A stretch of 64,000 nucleotides of DNA. It comes from Gongronella butleri (Eukaryota > Mucoromycota > Mucoromycetes > Mucorales > Cunninghamellaceae). Positions 10,973-23,273 of the stretch are shown in pieces. The position numbers and the translations under genes were made by a program. The first letter of the stretch is position 1; each line of letters starts with the position of its first letter. The stretch spans positions 682,001 through 746,000 of the forward strand of contig JAIWZP010000004.1 of the NCBI GenBank assembly GCA_025201375.1. Reading direction: 5' to 3'. The notes under the pieces were generated by a model. It was not told where the DNA came from, did not search any database, and saw only the letters and a program-made list of their open reading frames with translations.

Positions 10973-12106
10973 ATGTCGCCCCTGTCTGAACAAACGCGGT
11001 GGCATAGCCCGTGCAAAATACGAAAAAGCCGGACGAGCGCGTCGGCAATCGAAAATGTCAAGCAACTTTTGCGTCAAGGCAACTCAATTGCCAAGGTGGT
11101 CGCAGCCAGTGGGGTTGGCACGGGCACGGTGCGCAAAATCCGCGATTCCCGCAAGTCGGCCTCGTGCACCGCCAGTGAGCGATGAAACCAAGCAAAAGAT
11201 CAAGGAGCTCCTTCTCGATGGCAGCTTGTCCATGCACAAAGTGGCACAAATGTGCAATGTGTCCATGTGCACCGTCAGCAGAGTGCAATTCGTGAATGGT
11301 CTACCTTGCAGCAGAGCCATATATGATAATGCCGTGCTGCAAAGAGTCAAAGAAGAGCTTACAAAAGGCACCACACTCAAAAAGGTGGCCGAAACGTGCA
11401 ACGTGACTCTGCGCTTTGTCAGACAGGTCAAGTTGAGGTATGGTCTCAACGACGCCCACCCATCCGGCAACCCGCTCACCAGCCAAAAAATCGATCAAAT
11501 CAAAGCATGCTTACTTGGCGGCCTCTCGCATGCCGAAACAAAGGAATTGTGTGGAGTGAGCAGAGGTGCACCAAGCATCATTCGCAAAAAATATAAAATC
11601 GATTTCCCTTGTGCCATCAAGTATGCGTCCGTGGCCAAACAAAAAAACTGAAAAAGATGCTCAATGCGCGCCGCGTGCCTGGGAGTTGGTGCGCGACTTT
11701 AAAAGGACAGGAGGCAACCTCAACTAGTCAGTCGTCCAAAAAGAACCGCGCGCCGGACCCCATAACATTGGCCGAAAAACCAAAAATCAAGCGTATTCTT
11801 TACAACAAAATGAAAGGGAAGGACAGTGCAAAATCGTGCGGCGTCTCGCAGACAACCGTGTGCCTGATCAAACAGAAATTGAACCATGCCAGCGCGTCAA
11901 ACACGAGCACACGCCAAATCAAACTGGAAACCCCCATGCTGGCGCAAATTAGCGACTCTGCAAGCCAAAGTCCGAGCTCCAGCAGCACACACGGGGCCAA
12001 TTCTCTGTCATTGGCTACCCCAAGCGATGCTAGCAGCACTTTGTCTGGCGAGGCATGGAAAAATATCAATTTTATTGATGACATGCCCTTTTTTGTTTTG
12101 ATTTGA
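10973..12106 (+). CDS. Tandem helix-turn-helix array protein, reading frame broken twice (pseudogene or recoded)
   Basis: Five related ~40-residue helix-turn-helix units are encoded in order: 'SIAKVVAASGVGTGTVRKI', 'SMHKVAQMCNVSMCTVSRV', 'TLKKVAETCNVTLRFVRQV', 'SHAETKELCGVSRGAPSII' and 'DSAKSCGVSQTTVCLIK'. Each resembles the N-terminal DNA-binding helices of Tc1/pogo-type transposases or homeodomain-like proteins, but no catalytic DDE domain follows. Unit 1 is in one frame (from ATG 10973), units 2-4 need a +1 change between about 11120 and 11163, and unit 5 needs a -1 change at 11642-11648. There the bases read A AAA AAC followed at once by TGA. The C-terminal ~60 residues are Ser-rich. No intron of usual size resolves either change. 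A poly(A) signal lies near 12170. The gene may be decaying, mis-sequenced or truly recoded. Confidence 0.5.
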
Positions 12107-14290
12107 TGCAAAAGTGTCTCGTTCGTTTTCATTGAATTCCTCTTTCTTCTACTGCAGCTCCGTTTTCAGTCAATAAAACAAACATGTTTATCGGACAGAT
12201 CAGGTTACAGAGAAAAAAGAAACGCGAGATTGCAAATGCAATGCCAGATTTGTCAGACTTTTGTAATGCGGAAACTGTAATAAAGATTCGCTCTCATTCA
12301 ATTGTGCGCATGCACGTGTCTTTATAGATGGATAAATGACGAGCATTGGCTGAATTTGGTGAAAATGTTGAATTTTCGCAAGAAAACAAAAAAAAATGAA
12401 ATGAAAAAAACACCCAGATACAACACGAGAGGGAGGGATCATTGGCTCGATGTTTTTGCGTCAGGGACAGGGACATTGAACATTTCCATATTTGGGTCAT
12501 TTTGTGCGCCGAGCCGCGCACAGGCGCCAAACCCGCCGCGTCGTGCCCCTCCCCCACTTTCGATCCAAGCGGCGAACAAAAAAAAAAATAGACTGACTAT
12601 GTTCATACCTTACCAGAGTGCTGGGTGTGGTCATCGCGCAGTCAATGGCGTCTGCAGACGACGAGACACCTTGCATTGTCGATCAGTTGCATCAATATGC
12701 CGACAACACACACCCCGCCGCGGCATCGTCTCATCCATTCTCCTCATGAGCTCAAGTATGGACGCGTCATATCATAATTTGGTTGCCAAGTGAAATGACG
12801 ACGATTTGGCTCGGCGCGAGTCTTGCCGGCGGCCGGATGAGCGCACAGGTTCTGCCAAACCTTGTCCAATTTGCTGCACAACGGGAAAATTTAACGTTTG
12901 AGCTCGCGTTGTCTTCAATTTGCGGTAAGGTTGCACAGAAAAAAAAGGGCTATTCGCCCTTTTTTGTGGAAACCTTTTTGTTTCGGCTGACCTAATACTG
13001 TAAGCTTCTGTGACAGATGACAAGAAACCAAAAAACAAGCGAGCCAACCTGGAGGCGCCATGGACGCCCGGAGTTTCACGTCGCTCTCTCTCTCTCACGA
13101 AACAACGCAAACACGAGACCATCCATTGGCAAGAGCTTGGGAAACCACTGGAAAAATCTGTGTGACAGGATCATTCTGAACAATGCGCACAAACTCGCAC
13201 ACACGCGCCATGGGAGCTCCTTCTTTGGCTTTCCCATCTTGCTTACCCACCTCTTCCCACTTGAGATCTTGCATTGTATCCTCCAATTGCAACTAGCGCA
13301 CTTCTTGGCTTGTTTTTTTCCGTTTTACATGTGTGTCCCTGCACCCTGACGGCGGCCATGCGATGTTTCACTCCTCTTCAATCGCTAGGTTCAGAGGTTT
13401 CCCAACTAAACACCTGCGGGGTGAGAGTCAAAAAAAAAAAACATGACAAAAATATGGGCCGCGCGCGCGGTGAGAGGAGAAAATGGCCCATTGTTGCTCC
13501 ATGACAATCAGATGATGCATCCATGCTGCCGACCCCACTTGACTGATCCCAAAAAGCAACCAGCAATCCAGGAGGAGGGCGATGCACATCCCCCAATGGG
13601 AAGCGCGCGAGCTCTTTTGCTCCCCCACATTTTTTTTTTTTTTTTTACTTTTTGGTCCTCTTTCCCTCACACTCCTCCATCTAACGATGAGCCCACTTGT
13701 ACTGTAGCGACCTTCTCGATAGCGGGAAATCTGTCGATAAATGGTGGGATCAAAGGGTCCACTTTGGCAATTGATTGGCTGTGAGGCAACAACAGTTTCC
13801 GAATAGTCCTTTTTCGTCCTATTTTTCTGCAGACATGAGAATTTGTGATGCGCAACACACGCTCAAAAACTTCCCACACTGGGCAATTGCAAACACAGAT
13901 TAAAGTTGGGTGACCCCCTTGTGGCTCAGAAGCGGCGCGCAGTGCAAAAAAAAAAAAGAAAAGCGATGTTGCCGTCGCTTGTGCGACCCTTTCCCCCTTC
14001 CCCGCGCCATTTTCATACGCGAGAGCGAGTGCATTTTCCCCTTTTTGGCCAAATTCATCCGCGGAACTCCGCCTGACCGCCCACCTTAAGTAAGCACCCT
14101 GTTGTCACACGCCAGTTTCAATCTGGGGAACAAAGAAAATAATCCTTCGCGACCAATCGGCTTTTGCACCAACGCCAACTCAATTTCTGGGTGTGCCCCT
14201 GTATTTATTTTGTGATCGTCAGCTTTCTGATGCGGCTCTTTTGCTTCATCACTCTTTTTTTTATTCTTTCTCGTTACTTTTTCTTCCAGG
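12107..14290. other. Gene-free region between the HTH array and the hexose transporter
   Basis: Contains a poly(A) signal near 12170 and several A-runs and T-runs (for example 12581-12590, 13629-13647, 13946-13956). No protein family is recognisable in any frame; open frames of 60-160 codons are low-complexity. The last ~100 bases are T-rich and form the leader of the gene starting at 14291. Confidence 0.5.
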
Positions 14291-16371
14291 ATGGTGAATT
14301 GGACAAAGCTAACGACGAACGTCTATGCTGTAAGTCCTTTTGCAAATCGCACTCGACACGGCGCCTCCCCAATGCCTTGACAGATCAGCAATTGGGATGA
14401 GAAATGAACTGACTTTTTATGATTTTCTGCGATTTTAGATTTCGCTCTTTGCTTCCCTTGGTGGTAAGCCTTTTTACCCGAGCGATCCCAGAGCTCCATC
14501 TTGCTCGCCAAACATTGCTCACTCTTTTTTTTTTTTTTTTCTTTCTGGCTTCATTTTATGCGGCCTTGATCAGGCATTACCTTTGGTTTCGACATTGGTA
14601 AGGATTTTTTTTTTCGACAATGTGCTCATTTGCAATGGGCCAATGGCTCACATGATCTTCTCGCATGTCGTTTGTTGTTCCAGGTTCCAACTCTGGTATC
14701 ATCGGTACCTCCCAGTAAGGAAAAAATCGCATCACGCTGCCATTTGCAGCTTAATTTAACCTATTTTTCGATATTTTCCTCACTGATTAGGTATTTGGAC
14801 TACTTTGGCCATCCAAACACTGTGCTTCAAGGTGGCATCAACGGCTCGCTGAGTGCTGGCTGTTTTGTGGGCGCTCTTTGCGCCGGTGTCATGGCTGATC
14901 GCATCAGTCGCAAGTACACCTTGATCTTTGCCTCGGCTTTGTTTGTCGTTGGCTCCTTGCTGCAGTCTGCCACCAATGGTGTTGCCATGCTTTGCGTCGG
15001 CCGTGCCGTCAATGGTAAAAACAAATAAAGCGCTCAATTCGAGGAAAAAAAAATCTCATCCAAGTCATTTTTCAAAAAAAAAAACAGGTCTTTCTGTCGG
15101 CGTCTCGTCCATGGTCATTCCCTTGTACCAATCCGAAGTGGCTCCCAAGGAAATCCGTGGTCGTCTTGTGTCCATCCAGGTAAAAAAAAAAAAAAAAAAG
15201 AAAAAAAAAAGCGCGCGCACGCATCACTTTTTTTGCTTGTGGGAACGTTCCAAAGATTCACATATTTTGAACTTTATAGCAATGGGCTATCACATGGGGC
15301 ATCTTTTTGGCGTAAGTCCACCCTCACGACTTGTCTCACGCGCATTGCACCACCCTCACCCAAAAACAAATACAAAAAAAAAAAAAAAAATCGCGTGACT
15401 CACGCGATTTCTTTAGTTTCTGGATCCAAATTGGTTTCCAAAAGATTAACGACACAGCTGCGTTCCGTGGTCCCTGGGCCATCCAGGCCATTCCTGCCAT
15501 CATCCTCTTGATTGGTCTTTGGTTCTTCCCCTTCTCCCCTCGCTGGCTCGCTGATCAAGGCCGTATGGACGAGGCCATCAAGGTTCTTGCTGATATTCAT
15601 GGCGATGGCGATGTCAATCACCCCCGTGTCCAGGCTGTAAGCGTCACTTTCACCATACAAAAATACAAAAAACAAAAAAGATGTGACACGGTCAATTGAC
15701 GCGTAATATTTTTTTCAAAATTAGGAAATCACTGAGATTCAAGCCGTCATTGACTTTGATAAGAATATTGCCTCGCACCGCTATGCCGACTTGCTGCAGC
15801 CTGGCCTCGCGTACCGCGTGTTCCTCGGCGTGTTCCTTCAAATCTGGCAGCAATTGACCGGCATGAACATCATCATGTTCTATGTCGTGCTCATGTTCCA
15901 GCAAGCTGGCATTGGCGGTGGTGGCCAAGACACCACGCTCATTGCCTCGGGTGTCAACTATGTCGTCAATGTTGCCATGACTGTGCCTGCTATCCTGTTC
16001 GTTGATCGATGGGGTCGCCGTCCCACGCTGATTGCCGGTGCCCTTTTGATGTCCACCTTCCTCTGGATTGTCGGTGGTCTCATGAAGACCGGTTACTGGT
16101 ACATTGAAACCAACCCCGCCTCTAACAACTTTGACAAGTGGGTCGTCCATTTCGACAATGACCACACTGTCAATGCCATTGCCGCCATGGTCTACCTCTT
16201 TGTCGCCTCGTTTGCCACCAGTAAGTTGCCAATGCCTGTGCTCTCATGACCATCACCTGCACCATGCTCACCATTCTTTTTCTTTCTATAGCCTGGGGTC
16301 CTCTTGGCTGGGTAAGAATTAGCAAAAAAAAAAAAAAAAAAAGACCCCAATTCTTACCTGTTTGGCGCATT

Positions 16372-16419
<48 letters not shown>

Positions 16420-16868
16420 GACGCGCTCTGCCCAATACTAGATCTACCCTGCCGAAATTTATCCCCTTCGTGTGCGTGCGCTCGCCGTTTCTCTGTCCAC
16501 TGCTGGCAATTGGCTTTTCAATTGGGTTCTCAACTTTATGGTGCCCTACGCCATGCAGAGCTTGCGCTACGGTTTGTACATGCTTTTCGCTGGGTTCAAT
16601 TTCCTGATGGCTGTGCACGTCTTCCTGGCTTACCCTGAAACCAAGGGCTACACGGTAAAAAACACACACACACAAAAAAAAGCACATGGCTGATTTTTTT
16701 TTAATTTTTTGCAATGCCATCCAGCTCGAGGAGATGGATATTGTCTTTGAATGCAACCCTCGCAAGCCCGTTGACCCCGAGTACATGGCCCGCCGCATTA
16801 GGGAGCTCCACCTTCTCGATGAGGATCAAGTCCACGTCGAAAAGAAGGAAATTGAAGAAACCGCTTAA
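14291..16868 (+). CDS. MFS hexose (sugar) transporter, HXT-like
   Basis: Twelve exons: 14291-14329, 14439-14463, 14574-14597, 14684-14714, 14791-15014, 15088-15179, 15280-15311, 15417-15636, 15725-16220, 16292-16311, 16442-16654 and 16725-16868; 519 residues, the usual length. Several exons are only 20-40 nt. Sugar-porter signatures are all present: 'FGFDIGSNSGIIG' in helix 1, 'PLYQSEVAPKEIRGRLV' after helix 4, 'SPRWLADQGR' (PESPR-type), 'QQLTGMNIIMFY' in helix 7 with the Gln and Asn of the sugar site, 'VDRWGRRP', and 'YPETKGYTLEEMD' after helix 12. It should be a plasma-membrane carrier of glucose or a related hexose. Intron 16312-16441 has a T-run of about 38, and intron 15312-15416 holds a perfect inverted repeat. 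Confidence 0.93.
15391..15411. repeat. Perfect inverted repeat inside a hexose-transporter intron
   Basis: AATCGCGTGA, one base, then its exact reverse complement TCACGCGATT, directly after a run of 17-18 A and just before the acceptor (CTTTAG, 15411-15416). The intron could fold here. Confidence 0.85.
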
Positions 16869-17988
16869 GCGCGTTTAATTTGTTCCCTTTCCTTCTCTTG
16901 CCCTTATGGCTTTATCTGTACTCTACCTTATCTAACATTTTGTTCTTTACTAAATTTATTTAATCCAGCTCTTTGCATTGTTTTGCGATTTTGATGTTCC
17001 TAAAGGTCAAAATATGTTTTATGATATTTCGGTTTTCACGGATTCTTTCCAGCCATGCCAAGCGACTTGTGTCAGAAATAAAGGAAGCGCAACACCTCGC
17101 AGGCTCATGAGCCCGAGTCATCTTGCCATTGTGCCCCCTAATGCTCGATGGAGAGGGGAAAGGGATTTACGATACCTAATCCCGTGTTGTGCGCAGGCAC
17201 AGATGCGTCAATGGCCACAATGCAGGATTGGTGGCGACGAATCTAGTCTGGAATCCAAGATCCGGCGCGTCTCGTCACTTCACTTGAGGTCCACATTTTT
17301 TTCGATAATGTTCTACTGTAGTTACAATGCCGGGATTGAAACATCTCAATCAGGGAGCACGCTCCCCGCCTTTTTTGTTGTTGAAATTAACGAAGATTGC
17401 CAATTGCGTTTTTGTCTCTCTTTGCGGACAAGCGGTATGCGCTCATCATTGTCGCTGGCGTCGTCATCCATCGGAAAGCGTGCTCAGCGGTGCGCATTGG
17501 ACGACGACAAGCGACAATCCTGTCATTCCGCTCATCACTGCTGTAGGAATACACATAATTCTCGTTTTCGTCCGAATCTAGCACCTTTTAATATTTTTTT
17601 TAAAAAAAAAAAGAAATGGACATGGACAATGGCTGCCCAGCGTGAATAGGCAACAAAAAACCAGGTATATAGAACACGATCAATAAAATTGACGGTAAAA
17701 ATGCCATTATTGCGTGCCTTTATTTTTTCTTTATTGAGCGGCAGACAAGTCATACAATTGTACTTGCATGAATCATGCACGCGCACGGTGGAAGAGGGCA
17801 AAGCGCGTCGCTGTTTTGGGCCAATCAGAGGCACCCACCCGTCAAGCAGCAAGGCTGCCTACAAATTTTGAGCTCCCCTCTTTTTTTTTTTTTTTTTCAA
17901 CACCTTTTCTTTCTTGTTTCCTTCTCTTTTGCCCGCAACACCACCCTTTCCACCCACGTGTCCTTCCTTTTTCTTGTTCAGCAACGCC
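16869..17988. other. Intergenic region between the hexose transporter and the Hrd3-like gene
   Basis: The first ~100 bases are T/C-rich 3' UTR. No protein family is seen in either strand between 16980 and 17690. The final ~110 bases (T-run at 17881-17897, then a T/C-rich stretch) are the leader of the gene starting at 17989. Confidence 0.5.
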
Positions 17989-20900
17989 ATGACGACCAAG
18001 AAAAGGCTTTCCTTTGCTTCGATGATGGGTAAGCAGGCGCTGTACCTCGATGCCACGAGCGACTCGAGCGTGCATTTTGTGCATTTTACTTGAATGAGCT
18101 GCGACACGTGTGCCTTTTTTAACCAACACGTCGCCCTGTTCTTGAATAGCCTTATTGCTGCTGACAACGACAGTCATCTGTGCTGCCAATGGCGACTCGG
18201 AACAGCAAGCCGTGAGTTGAGAGAAAAACAGCTGGAAGCGTGTGCATTGGCTGACAATACCCCTTTTCTTTTTACCAATTGTAGGTGCTAACTGTGGAAA
18301 AGAACGCGCAGCATGTGGAATCCAATGGTAATGAAACAAGCATCCCTTGAATTGACGCGCGCTCACTCTTTTTTTTTTATTTGATTTTTTTCGATAGGCG
18401 ACGAGTTGTATGCCAAGGCAATGCAATATTTAAGGCCGCTCGCACACGACGACGCGCCCAAATCATCGGGGCGTAGCGGTGGCGCGGCGCTGCCGCCTGT
18501 TCTCGACCATTTGTGGGCAGATGTGCGCGCATGGTGGGCCGCGCCACACACGCACACATCCACGGCCACCAGTGACCAGGCGGCCGTGTCCACAGACTCC
18601 ACGGACGGCGACAGCCCACGCACGCGTCAACCCGCCGATGCAGCCGCTCACGATGCTCTGCAAAAGGGCATTAACTTGCTCAAACAGGCCGCCGACATGT
18701 ACGGCCACAAGGACGCACTCTTCTCACTCGCTGACTTGTATTTTGTACGTGGGAGGTGGAAGGGAATTGAGGGTGTGAGGGTGAGATTGCTCATTCTTGT
18801 TTTTTTTTTTTTTTGGCGCCTTTTAGTACGAAAAATATGGTCAAACGCGCGATTTGAAACAGGCTTTTCACTTTTACCACAAGATGGCCGATCTCGGCAA
18901 TGCGACGGCGCAGCACATGGTCGGCTTCATGTACGCGACGGGATTTGGCAATGTGGTGCCGCGTGATCAGGCCCAGGCGCTGCTTTATCACACGTTTGCC
19001 GCGCACGGCGCAAATACTGCCGCCGAAATGACGCTTGGCTACCGCTATCTGCTTGGTATCGGCACGGAGCAAAAGTGCAGCGATGCCGTCTACTATTACA
19101 AGAATGTCGCCGCCAAGGGTAAGAAGGAAAAAGCGAGAATAAATGGAGAAAAAGTGACACTCACGCATGCTTTTATTTTTTTTTTCCTTCTTGCAGCCAT
19201 TGATCACTACTTGTCTGGTCCTCCCGGCGGCCGCGCCATGCCGCTGCCCAAGGTACGTCTGTCGGACCAAGCGGGTGGTGTGTACGGCTTTGGTGCAAGC
19301 ATGGTCATGGATAAGCCGTCATGGACAAACAGTGACAACTCCGTCAGCATTGAAGAAGTCCTGCAATACCTACGCTATCTGGCGCTTGTCAAGGGCGATG
19401 TCGAGGCACAGGTAAGCCAGAATCGCTTGGAAACAATGGAAAAAAGGACGATTTCTCATCTTATTTCTTATAAACAGCTGATGTTGGGCGACATGTATTA
19501 TTACGGTTCGCGCAATGTGCCTCAGAATTTCCAAGAGGCGCTGACGTTCTTCAAGGCGGTCGTGGAGCGGTTGCCCACGAGTGGCAGAAAGATTCCGGAC
19601 ACGGTGATCAAGAGCAAGTCTGGCGAGGCCATTGGCCAAGCGGCCGGCTATCTTGGCAAGATGTTTATGCGCGGCGAGGGCGTCCAGGTCAATTACCAGA
19701 CCGCGTACAAGTGGTTCCTCGTCGGCGCAGAGCTGCAGGACAGCGCGTCCATGAATGGTCTCGGCCTGCTGCTCCTCAAGGGCAAGCAAGAGGTAAAATT
19801 GCAAAAACACGAAAAAGTGCACCAAATTCATCTTTTTATTCTGATTTAGGACTATGATCGTGCGATTGATTACTTTACAAAGGCCAGCAACCTAAAGAAC
19901 GCGGATGCACGCGTCAACTTGGCGCTCGAGTACATCAAGCACGAGTCGACTTTTGACATGGGCATTCAACTTTTCAATCTTGCTGCGGATTCGAAGCATC
20001 TGCTCGCTTACTGGTACCTCGGACAGATGTATCAGGAAGGCATTGGCATGACGGCGCCATCGTGCCAGCACGCTGTCGCTGTAAAGTCGCACTTTTTCCA
20101 TGAAAACAGGCGAAATACTCATCGTTTTCGTTTTGTTTTCTTTTTTTCTTCTGTTTTAGTTCTACAAAGCGATTGCGGAGCGCGGCGACTGGCTGTACCC
20201 AACGGTGGAAACGGCCTACAAGGCGTACGAGGACGGTGACTTGGATGGCGCGCTCCTACACTACATGTTGGCTGCGGAGCGTGGCTACGAGATTGCACAA
20301 GCCAATGTCGCCTATCTGCTGGACACCCGTAAGACGCGCCCTGCTTGATTTTTGTTGTTCATTGCTTTGATTTTCTTTTGACCAATTTGACTAATTTTTT
20401 CTTGTTTTTTCTTTTTTTTTCCAAAAAGACTATGTTGCGCAGACGCTTCCGCAGCGACTTGGGCTGCAACAATCACGTGCACGCGACACGGACTTGGAGC
20501 AATTGGCGCTGATCTACTGGTCACGCTCGGCGAACCAAAACAACGTGGATGCGCGCGTCAAGATGGGCGACTATTACTATTTTGGCATTGGGGCACCAAC
20601 AGACTTTGAAAAGGCAGCTGCGTGCTATCGCGTGGCGGCGGAGCTCGAGAACTCGCCCATGGCCATGTGGAATTTGGGCTGGATGTACGAACACGGCATT
20701 GGCGTTGCGCGTGATTTCCATTTGGCGAAGCGCACGTATGACAATGCGCTTGTTGCCAATGGCAATGCGTATTTGCCCGTTAAATTGTCATTGCTCAAGC
20801 TATACTTGCGCCAATACGTCGATTTCATCCTGGGCCGCGATGTCGATCATCCATTGTTCCAGACAAAACCAAAAAATGGCGCAAACGACGCGTACCCGGC

Positions 20901-21330
20901 GCACGCGGAGCAAGCGCAGCACCGCGATCCACAGCACGCAGGTGACGCGCACGGCCATCAGCTGGGCGAGCACCCATTGGACGATTTTTCAGAGCAGCGC
21001 GTCGCATTGGAACAAGCGCGTCGCCGCAAGGAAATCGAGGGTCATGACGCGCTTTGGGACCGCGGCGCAGAAGAGGAATTGAGACGCCAGTACAATCGAC
21101 ACATGCGCGAGCTTGAGGACCAGGACGACGCTGCGTTTAGACGCTACGATGATGACGAAGAAGACGATGAATATTCGGAAGAGGAGGAGCTCATCGAAAG
21201 CATCATCATCCTTGGCATTTGCATCCTCGTCGGCTACCTCGTCTATATCCGCAGACACCGCGTCAACAACAACAACCCTGTCGCACAACAACAGCAGCAA
21301 CAACATCCGCCAGCACCCCCACACCTCTGA
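17989..21330 (+). CDS. HRD3: Sel1-repeat ER membrane protein, Hrd3/SEL1L-like
   Basis: Ten exons: 17989-18028, 18150-18211, 18285-18327, 18398-18744, 18827-19118, 19197-19411, 19478-19792, 19850-20080, 20160-20328 and 20429-21330; 871 residues. The first two exons join to make a signal peptide (Lys-Lys-Arg, then 'ALLLLTTTVICAA'). Many Sel1 (TPR-like) repeats follow, for example 'AQHMVGFMYATGFGNV', 'GYLGKMFMRGEGVQVN' and 'MWNLGWMYEHGIGVARD'. One membrane helix lies near the C-terminus ('SIIILGICILVGYLVYI'), with an acidic stretch before it and a Gln/Pro tail after it. This order (signal, Sel1 array, single helix) is that of Hrd3/SEL1L. That protein scaffolds the Hrd1 ubiquitin ligase in ER-associated degradation and presents misfolded proteins to it. 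Acceptor 20428 follows an A-run (CCAAAAAG). Confidence 0.87.
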
Positions 21331-21691
21331 TTTTTCCTCTTATTATTTTGTATTGTACCGATTTTGCCCCCACTTTTTCCCAATTCACCACATCCCTGCT
21401 CTCACACACCTTCCTCGCCTGCTCAATTCGGGCGCCATGATACCACAATGAACGAAAAAAAAAAAACCAGATGTATGTACGAAATGGAAGCTTTATTATC
21501 ATTGTTGCAAAGAAAAAAAGAAAACATGCGATGGTCAGCGAGTGAAAAGCAAACAAAAGATGCTAGTGACATACATGTGAGCGTGTTTTGGAGAGAGAGA
21601 GAGAAGGGTGGGGTGTGTAAACAAGGGGGGGGATGACTATGAGACAAGAAAAAAGAGAGAAAAAGAGAGTAGACTACAAAAAGAAGTACAT
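21331..21691. other. Intergenic region between convergent genes (HRD3-like and PHB2)
   Basis: T/C-rich 3' sequence of the plus-strand gene. A minus-strand AATAAA at about 21490 fits PHB2. A GA-rich purine tract with a short (AG)n run lies around 21590-21670. No gene is seen. Confidence 0.5.
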
Positions 21692-22911
21692 TTACTTCTT
21701 GGCCGAAGCAGGGCTGGCTTGGGCATTGTTGATGTTGAGCAACAAAGTGTCGGAATCCAACATGACGCGGTTGCCCGAGCGAGAAATCACTGTGGCAATC
21801 TCGCGCGCAGCCTCAATGCGCTTGAGTTCCAAGAAACCAGGCTTGTTCTTGATCGCCTCACCAATCAGCTCAGCAGACTTGGCCTCACCCTGGGCGCGGA
21901 CAATCTAAAGATGCAAAAAGAAAAAAAAAAAAAGAAAAAAAGGGGAGGGTGAGCAATTGGTGAAAAAAAAAAAAAAAAAAAAAAAAAAAATGAGGCAAGT
22001 CTGCATGCCAAGAGTGGAAATGACTACATACGACGGATTGCTTTTCCTGGCGGGCCTTGTCGACCACAAAGGCGGCACGCTGGGCCTCCTGCTGGGCAAT
22101 CTGCTTGGCCTCAACGGCAGACTCGAACACGGGCGAGAAGCCGACATGGGTGATGGACACATCGTCCAAGACAATGTTGAAGCGCAGGGCGCGGCGCACA
22201 AGGTTCTCGCGGACAAGACGCGACACACGTTCACGCTGGGTGATCAGCTGCGAAGCCGTGAATTGCGCAACAACCGACTTGAGCACTTCGTTCACAATCG
22301 AGGGCAAAATGCGTTCGTCATAGTCAGTGCCAAGCGTGCGGTACACGGTCGCAAGCGATTCGACACGAGGCTTGGACAGCACACGGCACGTGATGTTCAC
22401 CATTTGCAAATCTGAGCGAGAGAAAAAAAAAGAAAAAAGAAAAAAAAAAAGAGGAATTGAGCATCTGGGCACGCTCTCGATGGCTCAATGGCTTCCATTG
22501 TCATCTTTTTTTCTTTACCCTTGGTGCCGGTCAGCGAGCCAACGTTGCGAGGTTTGGCACGCACATCGTAGATGATGGGCGTCTCGAACCAGGGAATCAT
22601 AAAGTGGGTGCCTTCGTTGAAAACTTCATTTTGCACACCAAAGAGACGGGTGTACTTGATGGCACGGTGACCACCATCCACTAAAAACCACCGAAAAATC
22701 ATGCCATTGTCAGCTTTCTTTTTCCCTTTTTTTTTTTTTTTGTTTACTTTTTTCGCTTTTATGTCTTACCGTTGAAAAGCGAGGCGTTCACGCCATAGCC
22801 AAGAGCGCCCAGGGTGAGCAGAGCACCGGCGGCGGTGCCGGCACCCTTGCCAGAGCCCTTGGGGAACATACCTCCCAACTTTTGCGCAGCTTGCTTAGCT
22901 TGTTGAGCCAT
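21692..22911 (-). CDS. PHB2: Prohibitin 2
   Basis: Exons on the minus strand: 22770-22911, 22519-22680, 22032-22411 and 21692-21904; 298 residues. The N-terminus has a Gly/Ala-rich hydrophobic helix for the mitochondrial inner membrane. It is followed by the prohibitin/SPFH core ('[15 protein letters not shown]', '[17 protein letters not shown]', '[16 protein letters not shown]', '[15 protein letters not shown]') and a C-terminal coiled coil ('[15 protein letters not shown]', '[13 protein letters not shown]'). The asparagine- and lysine-rich end fits PHB2 rather than PHB1. PHB1 and PHB2 form ring complexes that stabilise inner-membrane proteins and cristae. The intron between the last two exons (21905-22031) carries a T-run of about 29 on the coding strand. 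Confidence 0.93.
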
Positions 22912-23273
22912 GAGTCTATCGATTTATATTAAGAGAAAAAAAAAAAAGAGGAAAAAGAAGAAGAATGGCAACAAAGTTCGCTTATGTTTTCTCTTGGGGC
23001 CCACGCTTCCACCCTTCCCCGGCCAAAAAAACACCGCCTGGCCGGTGGCTGAGCTTTAAACCCCGCCCGAGCACACACAAATCGAGCTCGGCTAGGCAAT
23101 GCCCCCAATTCACCCCGCTCAATGCGTCATCTTGCTTTTTGTCCGTGAATTCAACACCTGGGCATGATCGTTTCGGCCCGACGCGTCTTTTTGCTTTTTA
23201 TTCGTAAGATTTGGCCATTCACCGATTTTTTTTTTTGCATGAAATGGCGGCCCGAGGTGTCTTTTTGCGCACT
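22912..23273. other. Intergenic region upstream of PHB2 and downstream of the F-box gene
   Basis: A purine-rich stretch at 22934-22965 is the (coding-strand T/C-rich) leader of PHB2. The rest is unique-looking sequence with several GCC/GGC-rich words. No gene is seen. Confidence 0.5.
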
